A stretch of DNA of 64,000 bases from Litomosoides sigmodontis (GCA_963070105.1 OY718804.1:9640317-9704316); one strand, 5' to 3'. Positions 42,917-55,900 are shown, counted from the stretch's first letter. Made by a program: numbers and translations. The notes: generated by a model from the letters alone, not told the origin.

Positions 42917-43589
42917 TAAAATCTCAAGGAAATATCCTGATTAATGCATTATTAGCAGTTGATAACGGAGTATGCCGAATGTGCGTGTATATGTGTGTTT
43001 GCTTTATCACTGTTTCGGAAGGTTGTTTTTTTTTGCAAAAAAAATTCTTGAACGATTGAAATTAAACAAATCGCTCTGTCATCATTTTCATAAAATCCCC
43101 AACATTATTTTAGTTATTAAAGAAATTTGAAGATCGACAACACTTCATTGTACGGTAAGATTACTGATCCCTAAAATATCACGCGTTGTAGTTTACTTTA
43201 CATGAAACAATGAGCTAAAATTCTTACAGCTTAATTGTTTCGACAATCGATTGTTTACATGATTATAAGGATATACGTCATATAAAGTTCGTTCAACTTT
43301 AATTTAATACTAATTTAGAATAGTTTTCAATTAATATTTGATGACACAAATATTTCGCAGTATTCATTTTTTGCTCATTAATGCTAAATTCATGTAATAT
43401 CCCATAGTTATTACAAATTTACATTGAATATTCGAACTCTAATTGATATTCGATGACTGCTAGCAGAGGTCATTCATTACTCCAAATTGGATACCAACAT
43501 ATCGATATGATGAAAGGGAATTGGCAGAACGAGGTGGAATCATCCTTGCCTTTTCAAGTGAAAAGAATCAACAAATTAGCAGAACGGAA
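42917..43589 (+). other. Three candidate mini-exons of an unidentified gene
   Basis: Segments 42917-42969 (53 nt), 43114-43154 (41 nt) and 43467-43589 (123 nt) each have an AG acceptor and a GT donor (GTATGC, GTAAGA, GTAATA). Their phases are compatible and join to about 72 codons. The peptide is helix-friendly (for example ILINALLAVDNGLLKKFEDR, then GHSLLQIGYQHIDMMKGNWQ). It loosely recalls a spectrin-repeat layout, but I could not assign a family. No convincing start or end exon was found, so it may be a gene remnant, an unannotated small-exon gene or coincidence. Confidence 0.3.
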
Positions 43590-45278
43590 GTAATAAAAGG
43601 CACTGGAGATTACTAGTTATTATTTATTTTCTCGGTTAATAAATGATAGATGTGTAGGTAGAGAGGGAGAGGAAGATTTAAATGAATTTGTTGGCCGGAT
43701 AATTTTGGGATGACTTGTCAAAAACCCTGCAACGATTGGTACTGTGCGTGATCGATAGTATCCACTTCAAGTAAGGGAGAAGGAGAGTGAGAGAAGATTA
43801 AAATGGTCTTTTGTAAATCATAGTGAAAATTTAATTGAAATTCAATAGCTTGGAATGGCGATTTGGAATTCACTAGGTTCTAAATATATGTATATATGGA
43901 AACTTGTGAAGAACTTTGTTGTTGCTTTCGTAGTCATTAATATTAATTAAACTCAGGTTTTAATTTAAAAAACTTTTACATTAATTAAATTGCAGGCAAT
44001 ATTAGATAGAAAGATTGCGACTTACGATAATAATAATATCTTCATACTTTTTCAATTAACACTTTCTTTAAGGAACAGAGAAGAAAATGCTATAGTGAAA
44101 TTAGAAGGTCATAAAGGTCATTCATATTATTCAAATATTTCACCTCTCAAAGTTATGCATTCTAATTCATAAAGATGCTCCTTAAAGGGAATATTTTTGT
44201 CCTAAAAGAAATTGCAGCAGAAATCGAATTGGCGATTAAATGAGGAAAGACACGGAATGTTAGTTTCAGGCGCAGTTCATTTAATTATTACATACAATTC
44301 GCAAGGTGAAAAATCTATTTCGTTATAATTTAATTTTTGGAAGTTGTCATCAGCGGTGGATAGATATACATCGTTTGCATTATAAATGAGAATTTCAGTA
44401 ATGTAACATTTATGGAAAATTAGCAATTTTGTTAATCTTTTCGATTCAATTATTTCTATAATTTTCAAATTGAATTTATTTTTGTTTTTTTCTTATCTTA
44501 CTACACGTCGAAATTCAATTTTGGAGAAGTTAATTCTTAAAAATAATTATTCAATCTAAACATTTGAAATTAAAAATATATTTAAATAAAAATTAAAAAT
44601 TGGCTTCGTCCATTAAAACACTTTATAGCAACTGAAGCATTTATTAATGAAATAATAAAAATTCTGCAAAAGTCTGGCACAGAATTAGTAATTGCAAATT
44701 TCTTTCTTGGTTGTTTGTAGTAATGGAAGTTTTACGTTGAAAAAAAAAATCTGAAAACTTTTCCCTGAAATACATAGTAAATTTATCTTTAGTCACTCAA
44801 AGACATATCCAAATTACGCATTTAATTACCAAACATCAATTCCATTTCATCAGTGAACGTACAAGTTTCGTTTTATTTATTAATTATTGAGTATTCAATA
44901 TAAATAATTGTTGTTAGTTGATATTGCTATCATCGAAGCAATTAACTGAACAATAATGAGATTACCTGAATACCTGATAATGCAACAATTCGGATGAGTG
45001 GAAGTAACAAGTCTTAGATGCAAACAACAAATGCTTTTATCAAATTCATGAACAACCGCTACCGCTACATTCCTTTTCAGGAAGTTAAACGGAATAAATC
45101 AGAAAGCGTTGCATTTTGGAATTGAAAAAGGCGTCACATATAAACAAGTTCCACCGTCGAAGTGAAAGCACTTACTAGGCCGACTTAAAATAGTGCTATT
45201 TGAAGAAGTGCGACTAACCTTATCAATGTTTGTGGTTATAATTGATCAAGCAAACGAAGTTAATAATAATATGCAAGG

Positions 45279-45410
45279 AAAGTTTTCTACGAGATTTCTC
45301 GAGATTACGAGAAAGTTTTCTACGAGATTTCTCGAGATTACGAGAAAGTTTTCTACGGGATTTCTCGAAATTACGAGAAAGTTTTCTACGAGATTTCTAT
45401 GAGATTTTCT
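45279..45410. repeat. 33-bp minisatellite, about four copies, built of inverted repeats
   Basis: Unit starts fall at 45279, 45312, 45345 and 45378, an exact 33-bp period; the fourth copy decays. The unit begins AAAGTTTTCTACGAGATTTC and continues TCGAGATTACGAG. Each unit holds three small palindromes: AGAAA/TTTCT, CGAGA-TT-TCTCG and TTTCTCG/CGAGAAA around AGATTA. Since 33 is a multiple of three and the unit has no stop in several frames, it creates repeating open frames on both strands. I do not call these genes. Confidence 0.95.
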
Positions 45411-45416
45411 ACGAGA

Positions 45417-45437
45417 TGCGCTCATATTATGAGCGCA
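45417..45437. other. Perfect 10-bp-arm palindrome next to the minisatellite
   Basis: TGCGCTCATA and TATGAGCGCA are exact reverse complements around a single T. The palindrome begins seven bases after the last minisatellite unit. It could form a cruciform or be half of an old element terminus. Confidence 0.85.
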
Positions 45438-46790
45438 AAATGTTTCAGTGTCTTTAGCCGATCTTCGACCCGGGATATTCTGGTACTGTAATACTCTTGC
45501 ACACACTACATTTTTAATGATGTATGATGGATGTACAGTTTACTGCAACCTGAAATATCTTGAAATATGGACATAGCCCTCTTCACTTTGGTCGAACAGG
45601 CTAGCTCATCCAATTTTGATCTGTTTAACCAAAATTTCTTACTGATTTGAACTATCGATTAATTAATTCGATCACTGGATGAAACATGATTGGGTTGAAT
45701 CTTTTCTTAAATTGTACAATACCAAATCAATCAAATTTCATGAAAAATTTGAATTGATTATATTTTAATTGGTCATTTATTGAAAAATCATTTGCCATCT
45801 AGTATTTCCGTATCATTTTTTCTATGGTAGTACAATGCTGTTCAAGGAAAAGCAATCCGCACCGTCACCTATGGATGAGGTCAACATTCCCTTCACACCT
45901 ACAACGCCATCTTCAGTTGTTACAAGGAATTCATCCTAATAAAGAATTTCAATTCTTAGTTTGCCGGAAAACTCCCAAGAAACTTCTTTACATTATTACT
46001 TCTTTACTAAGACGGCAACGATGATGTAGGGTACCGAAAATATACATCACTTGCCAGCTTAGCTGATTGTTCCTTCTCATTTGTCGTTTTTAAAAAATTT
46101 ATGATTTTTTTCTATTAATTAATGAAGGTGAAATTCATAAAAATTTGATGCAAATCGTTTGCATTTGCATTTACCGCTCCTGCACTACTCAACACGCTTA
46201 ATTTATGAATTCTCCACGAATTGATTACCCAACCTTTTTTCCTCCACTTTTTTCAACCTTTTAATTCTTCAATACACAAAAATTCTTTTCACAATCAAAC
46301 TAACTTTCCACTTGAAATAGCACAAAAAAAGCATTCAGTGTTCCCCTCTTTCTAATTATCACTTGAAAAGAATTAAAAAATGATAAGAACTGTAGCATAT
46401 GCAATGGAGATGATATTCATATTCATATTGTTTCAGCATATTCACTTTTATACCTTTAAATGATCTTTGCTGATATATTAATTGGTAACTTTTTTTTTGT
46501 ATTCTCTGATTACCACTGTACCTTGGGATGAAGGGATCGAAATTAAAAAATGTGAAAAAAGATTTTCAGAGTCGAAATTAGTGAAAAAAACAGGCCCAAA
46601 GTAAAATGAAGCGCAAAAGAGGAAGGATCAAACAAATGGCAACAATTTCAAATGGATTTCATATCACTGGCACTTCAATATCTGACCAGTGCTGACATCA
46701 AGACTGAAAACCATTTTTTAAAGTAATTTTTTATCATACAAAGTCCGTATAATTTTTTTTTCTAAACAAACATTCACACAACCCGATAAT

Positions 46791-46845
46791 ATTCGAAACC
46801 TATCTAGACTTGTCCAAGGTTTTCATCTTTATTTCCTCCACCTTC
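46791..46845 (+). repeat. Diverged duplicated block, copy 1
   Basis: The block starting TCGAAACCTATCTAGACTTG and running through GTCCAAGGTTTT to TTTCCTCCACCT matches 47467-47521 at most positions over about 55 bp. Non-coding, on the edge of the pyrimidine-rich region. Confidence 0.75.
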
Positions 46846-47116
46846 CTGTATTTCTCTTTCTGTTCCCTCTCTCACTTCCTCCTCGAAAATCAAGTAGGAT
46901 TTTCAAACAGTAAGGAATCAATTCGTACACTTTCCATTGATCGCTGGAATCCCTAATTATGCGAATAAAAAGATTTACAAAAACCGATGGAAACAGTCGG
47001 GGAAGGAAGAATTGCGCATAGTTAACTATTACCAATTCCATGGATTACAAGTGTTTCCATATTCGGAGCATCCTGAAATGCTTCCCTCCGAATCACACAC
47101 ATCTCACAAACTGCCC

Positions 47117-48210
47117 CACTCCCCCCCCCCCCCTCTCCTCAACTCAATTATTCCATTCCCGTGTCCGCCACCGTCCACTAGTACCAGCCATCCAAATGCC
47201 ATTAGCGCTGCAACAGACAACCTGTCTCCAGTAACAAGTACACTTATTCGTGTCAGGATCGCATGCGCTTATCACAACTTGTCTTCAGCTGTGGCACACA
47301 GGCCAGGAAGCTTTCACTGAGGCGCGCTGCGGCTCCTCTCTCTCTCTCTCTCCTCCTCTCACCCTTCCTCCGCGTGTATGTCTGCGTGTCTCTGTCTCTC
47401 TGTGTGTCAATGGTGCCAGCCTGGCAGGACGGAGCCGTTCGGAAGGAGAGGAGTCAAAGGCAACATACTCGAAACTTATCTGGACTTGTCCAAATTTTTG
47501 ATTTTTGTTTCCTCCACCTCTCTCTCCTTCTCTCTCTCTCTCTTCCCTCCCTCTTTTCACACCATTTTCAATTTTTCTTTTTTTCTTTTGTTGACTTTTC
47601 GTCTGCAAGAACACTTACGCACAATTTTTACTACTCAATCTAACACACTGCCCCCTCTCTCCCAACATCTTTTCTCTCCTTTTCCCTCTCCAGCTCACCT
47701 CTACCCCACGCACACTTCTCTTCGCTCACCTCCCCACCGCTCCCTTCCATTCCCTTTGTTGAATTCAATCGCAGTTCAATCGAAAGTTTCGAACCGTTAA
47801 TGGGAGAGGAATTCGCGTCGCGTGCAACCTTTACCGCACTCTCATTCATTCCCCTTTCTCTCCCTCTTTCTCTCCCGTTGCAAAGTGCCAATGCACTTGT
47901 TTCTATTTTCTCCACAAGCTCTTCCTCTTTTCTTCTCCCTCTCTTTTTCTCCTCTTTTGCTTACCCTGATACCCTCGCTTCTCCCTTATTTTTCTTCTTC
48001 CTTCATTTCCTCCGTTCCTTTCTCTCCACCATGTTTTTTTCTGTAAGCAACGCGTATGCGTCGCCATGAGTTTAGTGGAATTCTCCTCCTTCTTTTCACT
48101 CCTCCAACTCTCTTGTTTTTCAACGTTTCTTCTCACTATTTCGTTACCACCACGTACTCTATAAGACGTTTTCATCCCTCCTCCTCTTAACGTTTCTTCT
48201 ATCTCTTCAT
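47117..48210. repeat. Pyrimidine-rich, strand-asymmetric low-complexity region
   Basis: The plus strand is strongly C/T-biased: a run of about 15 C near 47120-47135, CTCTCT tracts at 47336-47360, 47519-47550 and 47855-47875, and many TTTCTCC runs. It gives many overlapping Ser/Leu/Pro open frames on both strands that are composition artefacts. It lies about 1.7-2.8 kb upstream of the CBP start codon and may be promoter or 5'-leader DNA. Confidence 0.75.
47467..47521 (+). repeat. Diverged duplicated block, copy 2
   Basis: Partner of 46791-46845, offset about 676 bp, same orientation, starting TCGAAACTTATCTGGACTTG. Both are followed by CT-rich sequence, so the duplication may be longer than the part that still aligns by eye. 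Confidence 0.75.
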
Positions 48211-48259
48211 CTGTTTGCAACTATTGCTCCTCCAACAGACGCAACGGCAAACAACATTG

Positions 48260-48392
48260 TTATGTGTCTGTACATACATACATACACATATACGTGCATG
48301 CATGCATGCATGTGTGTGCGTGCGTGTGTATGTGTATGCGTGTGTGCATGTCTGTGTACGTGTGTGTGCGTGTGTGTGTATGTGGACAGCTG
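48260..48392. repeat. (TG/CATG)n alternating purine-pyrimidine tract
   Basis: About 130 bp of ACATACAT, CATGCATGCATG and TGTGTGCGTGCG units. This is nearly pure purine-pyrimidine alternation, the sequence type that favours Z-DNA. It includes a GCATGCATGCATGC-like palindrome near 48296-48312. Confidence 0.85.
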
Positions 48393-49924
48393 ACCAGTGT
48401 TTTATACGACACTCGTGTTTTTTCCAAATCAACTTGATGCGCGTGCGTTTTTGCCGTCTTTTGCAGTCACATGCTGCGCGATGGACTCGCAAATGCAAAT
48501 GCAAAACATGCATACATCATGGTTTATCTTTTTTTTTTGTTACAAACTGTGTGAAGCAGAATTTGCTATGATAATGCATGCACTGATGTGCGATTATTAG
48601 TTGCACGTTGTGCAAAAGAAAGGTGCGGTCAGTTGTTGCAGTATGGCTTGTCACTGACTGTATCTAAAAAGCAGTCGCTTATTTGGTGGCACGCAATCGT
48701 TTGTTGAAATTTTTTTTTGTACCTCTTTCCTTTGTTTTAGAATAATGACGTAGCTGTGAGGATTTTTCAGAAATTGTCTGGATATATGAGCTTATCCGTG
48801 TAATTATTTTAATATTTAATTGGATTGTTAACTGTCGTGGAGACCTATATATATCCTGAAATATAGTTGAATTGTGAAGTCAGATGATGTTTGTAGAAAA
48901 GATTCGATTATCTGAATGAAGGTTAATTTCATACGAGATAAATAAGATTATCTTGTTACAGTTGATTGTGTTTCCGGTGGATAGCTTTAATGTGACACAA
49001 ATAAGGTTGTTTATTGATCATTTATGTTCATGGGTGGTTGTTCAATGAGGCGTACTGTTGATGGTATTTAGTTGTGTAGGTAAAATATGTTTTGTTTTTT
49101 ATTCGTAAAGGGCCTAAATTGCATTAACGTAAGGCAGTACTTTCGCAAGTTAACGAAGTTGCAAGGTTAATGGATAGTTAATCGACAGGGTGATGTCATT
49201 TTTGATGGATGTTGATTAATGCTGTACTGCATTTTCTGGGTGAATTTAGGTATATTGCCAATGATGAATATTGATAGTGCTTACTGCATAGGTTGTAAAG
49301 AATTTCAACATGAGAAAAGTTGTAAGGAGCATTTAAGGATAAAGGATAACAGCAGACTGTGTGCTTAGTGACTTTGAAAGGCAGACCAAAAAAATTTTCT
49401 TATTATACAAAAGAGTGCTTTACTGTGGAACATTTGGTAGAGTTTACAAACGGAAAGTTACTAGAATCGGAGCTTTAAGAACTTTGTCATGCAATAAACG
49501 TTTAAATATGCAAGACATAGGGGAGGGAAATTAATTTATCTGTTTTTCAGATTGTACCAATTACGCAAGGACGCAAATCCTTTCAGAAATTTGTTTTGTA
49601 ATCGGTTAGGCTGCTCAGATCGTTTTTGTGGGCGCGTTTTTATTGTATCTAGCAAATTTGGATGAAGAAACGACTAAAAGATAATATTACCGAGCAGTTT
49701 TATCGACACCTTTATTTGCATTAACCGCGTTATTTATTGCATCCAACATTTACGCAAAAAATTGCAACGAGAAATTCGCTGCTAAACAAAGGGTTATCTT
49801 GCTGGCGGTAACATACAAGTTTGTTGGCCCATTGAGGCTTAGCCTCAGATGAATTATCATCTATCTTGAATTAGACTCAATTTACTCAGTTTATTGCATC
49901 ATTCAGTCAATCGAAACTGGTAAA
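48393..49924. other. 5' region of the CBP gene
   Basis: No coding exon recognised. An acceptor-like ATTCAG (AG at 49905-49906) lies 18 nt before the CBP ATG. AT-rich without obvious repeats. Confidence 0.45.
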
Positions 49925-52900
49925 ATGACTGATGTTCTCGATGAACCATCGTCGAAGAAGCCGAAGCTCTCGTCACCATTAGGTTAATTGTCATTAATTG
50001 CCGAAGTTTTAATTCACTTTGATCTTTGAAATGATGATCCAACTATTAATAGAAGCTTAGGATTACAGTCAAAGTGTCTCCGTAGATTATTATAATAGGC
50101 AGTTGCAGTTGCCTAATAAATTTTGGTTTAAGCGTGCTTTTATTCTTTTTATTAAAAAATTGTACAAAAACATTATTTAGTTCATATTGCTGCAACGACT
50201 TTTAATGAGTTTCAACATATCAGAACACCAACAACCTTATTGTCAAATTTTATTTTTGGCTAACCATTGTTAACCATTTCAAGCTGTACCTTACAGACTT
50301 TGATGATGATCCGTTGAGTGAACTGGAGAAATTAGAGCCCTTGCCGTCCATTCTAGAGACGATGTCTCAAACACCGTCCAGTGTTCATATGCCGGTATGT
50401 CATTTTTTCATGTTGTTCCGGTATTTGAGGTGCCAAATTTATTTCAGAGGTTTTGCCGTGTGGTGGAATCATGTAAGTTAACTGCTCATTATAACTGGTT
50501 ATTAATTTTTCGTTAGTGGAGCCAAAATCAATCTTTGATTAATAAATAAAATAAAACAATAAGCGTACAAAATATAGTTCATTAGCAGGAGTGATAATTT
50601 TTTTAACATTAATTGGTAGTTCGAGTAATTTAAATCCACCGGTAGTCTGCGTTTGCAATTTCAATTCGTTAAGGGTTTCTTAAATTTATTTAAAATTAAA
50701 TTTGTTGGTCTAATAAATTGTCAGTGGCTTCAGCGTCACGACATGCAATATGCTTTGAGCATATTAAAATCTAAATGAAGAATCTTAGAAGAATCTTATG
50801 TCTTCTGTCTCCGAACATCAGAAGTTGTAATCTTCAGATTCTACAGAATCTACAGAATCTTTAACCCCAACAATTTGTTTCACTATGTTGCTTCATAACT
50901 AGTTGATATGAATAGAAATCTATCTGACGACATGTGAGATGATTTCCGTTGCGTATATCAAAAAAGTATCGCGAACAGCATTAGTTTGCTGGCAGTAGCT
51001 GAATAATATGTTCCATCTTTCTTTTATTCTTCTATGAACAAATATGTGAAAAATTTTCGTTCATCATTGAAGAGGTTTTCAGGCGAATAATGGACCTGGC
51101 CCGTCATCTGTTGGTTCCACTGGCACGACAAGTCAGCCACCCTCAGTTAGCCATGGTAATTATATGGGACCAGCATCAGTGATACAATCTCAAGCCGGTG
51201 CACCAGCACAAACACATAATGCCCAGTCACAGCAAAGTACACCATCGCAACCTAGTGTTTTGCAAGAGTTGTTATTAAATCCATCCAACCAAAATAATCA
51301 GACGTTAAACAGTCCACGGCCACCTTACACCACTCAATATCAAACAAGGTTGCTTATTAATTAAACTGCAATATAAATTTTCTTTCAAGTGCTTTAAAAT
51401 GACATTAAATTTAATTAATAAAACGTGCATTTTAGGAGTCCAGTAACGAGTAGTGCCACAATGATGACATCAGCAAATTGTCCTCCAAATGTAGCTCTCT
51501 CTGCTGGACCACGAGGATTACGAGCTACTGGACCTCAAATGTACGGGCCTACAGGTCACACTGATATGACGATGCAACAGGTATAATTCAATAATTTCGT
51601 AATTTAGGAAACTTTCATCAAAACATAATTCTAAATTTTAAACTATTATAACAAAAGACTTAAATTATATTCAATAAAAACATATAAGCCAAAGTTAAAA
51701 AGATATAACTTTGTAAAAAAGCAAAAAATATCTCAATAGAAATCAAAATTTAAAAAAAAAGAATAAAACAAGTCCAAATCAACAACAGTAAAAACCAAAA
51801 AATGACCAATCAAAAAATAATACTAATACGTGAAGTTAAAACTACCCCCTCATCAAAAAACTCAAAAAATGAGAGAAAAATATCACTAAACTAGAAAATC
51901 AATTTCAAGAATGACCCTCCTCAAACGCCATTCATACTTGAAAACATTAAAAAAACATTTACACTACTTTGATGCCATTACGGTAAGGCTGCATTTAAAA
52001 AAATCATAGAGCAGAAGGCAACTTTAAACAAAAACCTAAGTTTTTAATAAACATTTAACAACAAATCAAGTTCAAAAACAAAGTTAAAGTTAGTGGTGAA
52101 GAGGCATTTATGTTTTATAAAAGCCTTCTATTAACAAATTCAGTTAGTGTGTTGGAAAGTTAGGGATATTTTCATCCTTTATGCTATTAAAGATTTTGCA
52201 GATCTGTCCTAAACTTTACAGATTTCTAAATGTAAATTCTTTTAGGGCGGTGGTCCTCAGCTAGGGCATCCAACTCAGCAAGGCAGCTATGTTGCCTCAC
52301 AAATGATGCCACCGCCTAATCAGCAATCTCCACAATCTCTTTCATATGCTTATCAGCAATCCGGTTCGTTTTTGTATTTAATATTTTTGTATTGCAGAAT
52401 ATTCAAATTGTGCAGAACCATTTGTAAGGAGTTTCTTGCTTTTGCTAGTCCCGGACATTCCAATGGAACGATTAAAATTTATGAAAACTCTGAAAATTTT
52501 GCTTGCAGGTTCTCGGCCGGTTTATGCAAATACAGGTTCTCGAGCAGTTTATGCTGCCGCTACACGCAGTGCGGCACCGCAAGCTATGAGTTTGACTAGG
52601 GGCAGTGCGCCCATAATGCTTAATGGTGCTTCGGCTCCTCGAATTCGAGCTACTCATCAAGGTTATCATTGATCCCTATGTAAATTCTTTGAAGGCACGG
52701 AACGAAAGCATCAAAATTTTTTTACTTGTTATTAAGTCTGTCTTGGAATTATTAAGTGAATCTATGAAATGTCAACTGATCTACAGGTATGATAACAATG
52801 CAGCAGGGTGGTGGACAAATGATGCGAACAGTTATGGTCCAGCAAGGTTCTCCGTATGACCAAGGCGGTTATGCTATACCACCTCAGCGTACATCCGATC

Positions 52901-55900
52901 CTTATGGTATTTCGCAGACGCAAGCTAGAGTTAGTTTACATTATTTATGGTCAGTAAGTAACTGGTGCTTTGCTTACCTTGTACATTTCTACATTACTTT
53001 ATTTAAGGCATCACCAAATTATGGGCAGCTGACACAAAGCCATATGGTGGCTAGAAATCAGCCAATGCCTTACAGTAATACACCGGCTGCACCACCAACA
53101 ATTCAACAAAGCAATGCGGTAAGTTCAGCCAGTAAAGACAAAGTCGAAATCATTGGAATTAAAGCATTCCATATCTCTGATTAATGAACTAATGTTCATT
53201 AACGGAAATTTTTAAAAAATGATCATAAAAACCTTCGGAAAGTGTTTCCAAAACTTATTGTTAGTTTTGTGTATCTCAGATGATACCACACATGATGGAG
53301 CATTCTACAATATCGCCACAACAGCAACCGAATCAACAACCAACGCCTTCATCATTAACACACGGAAATGTAATGCCGCAACAGATGAGTACATCAACGG
53401 CGACGATGACAGGAGCTCCCGGTCCGATGTCTGGTCCGAAATCTGTGATTCCTCCCAATTTACCGCCGCCTCAGATGCAACCAGCAAATGCTTCAGCTAC
53501 TGGCCAAATACAGCAAGTAATATTGCTTATTTGTTCTAATTTTCTTCAGAGTAGTAAACGAAATTGTTTTATTCAAGCGCTAAAAAATTTTAATTGAAAT
53601 TAAAAAAATGTTGACTAAGATTTTTACACTGACGGGGCGAACGTTTTCTAGAGAGCGAAGATAAGATATTTTTTTTACTGAGATATAAGCTTCAAGAAAA
53701 AACATTCTTATCCCTTCACCAGCTTTAACCAAGGTATTTGCTAGATCTATCATCAAGCAGTGCATTTTTGAAGATTGTCTTAAATTCGAACTTTTATGTA
53801 CGAACATAGAGTAGAATTGATATGTCACTGCTTTTTTAAATGTATCCGTTTAATTAATGGTGAAATAACTGGAAAAAAGTTGAAGGGCAAAAAGTTTCAG
53901 TTTACCGGCATAAACAACACAGCACCGCGAGATGGAACATCAATGAGCAGTACGCTTCCAACGAGTGGTGCACAAGGGAACAATCAAGACCCTGGACGAA
54001 GAAAACTTATCCAGTTACAGCTGGTACTACTTTTGCATGCCCACAAATGTCAACAACGGGAACGATCTGCGGTACGTGTCTTGTTTTTTACTTGTTTGTA
54101 AATTTTCTGAAAGAGTGCATGATTTTTTGGTAAGGCTTAACGTCTTTCCAAAAATTTTCTTGTTTTTCCTTTTTCAAACTTTTTATTGTATCAGAAATTT
54201 TGGACTGTCAGTGGTTGACTAATTGTTAATAATAATAGATCAAAAAGTATAGAAGGACATTAACGTGGATCGAAAAGTGGAAAAAATCGTTGCCTTTGTT
54301 TCAGAATATTAATGTAGTTATGAATCATGTATTAGATTTTGAGTTTTGAATTATTATGAAAAATTCTTTCAGGATGGCGCGAACGGACGATACACTTGCA
54401 CTTTACAGCACTGTTCAACGATGAAGGGAGTGCTACAACATATGACGACATGTAATAGTGGGAGCGCTTGCAGCTGTATGTTTTTGCTTTTTTTTTTTTC
54501 ATTATCTTTCGTTTCTGTCAACTAGATTATATAGGCTCTGCTGAATGCAAATAACTATTATTAGCTAAAGCGTTGTAGTATGTAAAAGTAGTGTGTTTTG
54601 ATTATATGAGCAACGTTAGCGTTAAACACGAAATAGAGACATCGCTGATAAGCAGTTAGTGTACTGATGTCTTAAATTCTTCTGAAATGAATCGTGTGAT
54701 ATGAAGATTTACTAGAATTACGATTTATTGCGTGCTTAAATTGAGGATAAAAAAATGGCGAATAAAACATTGATGTTTATGAGCACTTACAGACCCTCAT
54801 TGTCCGTCATCGCGACAAATCATTTCTCACTGGAAGAACTGTGTGCGTGACGATTGTCCAGTATGTACGCCGTTGAAGAGTAGGCAAAATGTAGCACAAG
54901 CAGTTGATCGACGTACTGTTTCTGGTAAATCTTAGATTGATATTCTTCAAACATTTCGCCAGACCATGGTCATTTAAAATTTTCCGATACCTGCCGCATA
55001 ATGTTTTATAAATATTGAGAATTATTTTATTAAAATCCTGAATGATGATTTAGGTGCAGAACCGTTTGGAGCTGGAGTAGGGTCTGCGCAGCAAGTGCCA
55101 TGTGGTCCAGGTAATGCTACGGATGTTGATAATGTTGGTATGCAAAATCGAATCGCAACACAGCAACAACAACCGCAGCAGCAACAACAACAACCTGGTC
55201 CTGGTACATCTCTGCCACCGAATACAAATTCACATAACATGTCAGCGTATGATTCATCTGGGCCCACATCAATCAATGCTTTTCTAATAGATTTCAATCC
55301 CTCAAAGTGAGTTTTGCAGTTTCTTGACATTTAGAAATTTTATTAAGCCAATTTTATTTATTATTTTATTAAGTTTCTTATATTATTTTGAGATCAGTGT
55401 TTTTTTCGATCAGTTAAATCTCAGAACTTTCATTAAACACATTCTTCAGCGATCCATTTCGATCACCGAATCCACCGAACAAATTGGTACCGTCATTAGG
55501 AAAAGGTTCCGGTATTTTCATTACTTCTAAGGATATCATTGGTTTACCACCTCCCGATGCACCAGTAGTTAAGAAACCGTGGCAGAATGCAGTAACTGAG
55601 GATCTGCGTAATCATTTGGTTAGGAAACTTGTGGAAGCAATATTTCCGTCACCTGACCCGGCTTCAATCCACGATCAACGTATCAAAGATCTAGTCAATT
55701 ATGCGCGAAAAGTGGAAAGAGAAATGTTCGAATTAGCCAATGACCGCGTAAGAATTGAAAACTTTATACAATAAAAAGCAGTGGGATAGCAGAAAATGAG
55801 TTATGAAGCAGTTTTATTTGGTGTCCATAATCAAATTTTGGTCAAGTAATTTTTGCCTTTATCAATATTTTTGTAACATTTGACGAGATAATACTTTTCA

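Larger units (their letters stand above)
42694..46790. other. Gene-poor region 3' of abcf-2
   Basis: Apart from the candidate mini-exons and the minisatellite, this is AT-rich DNA. Short open frames at 43990-44172 and 45824-46024 show no family resemblance. No tRNA or snRNA was recognised. Confidence 0.45.

Noticed and set aside
45193..45506. Repeat-containing open frames on both strands and a possible CRISPR-like array
   Set aside because: The 33-bp units are head-to-tail with no spacers, the genome is eukaryotic, and the open frames come from a period divisible by three.
46937..48571. Many overlapping Ser/Leu/Pro- or Arg/Glu-rich open frames
   Set aside because: They follow the C/T strand bias and TG repeats, appear on both strands at once and have no domain resemblance.
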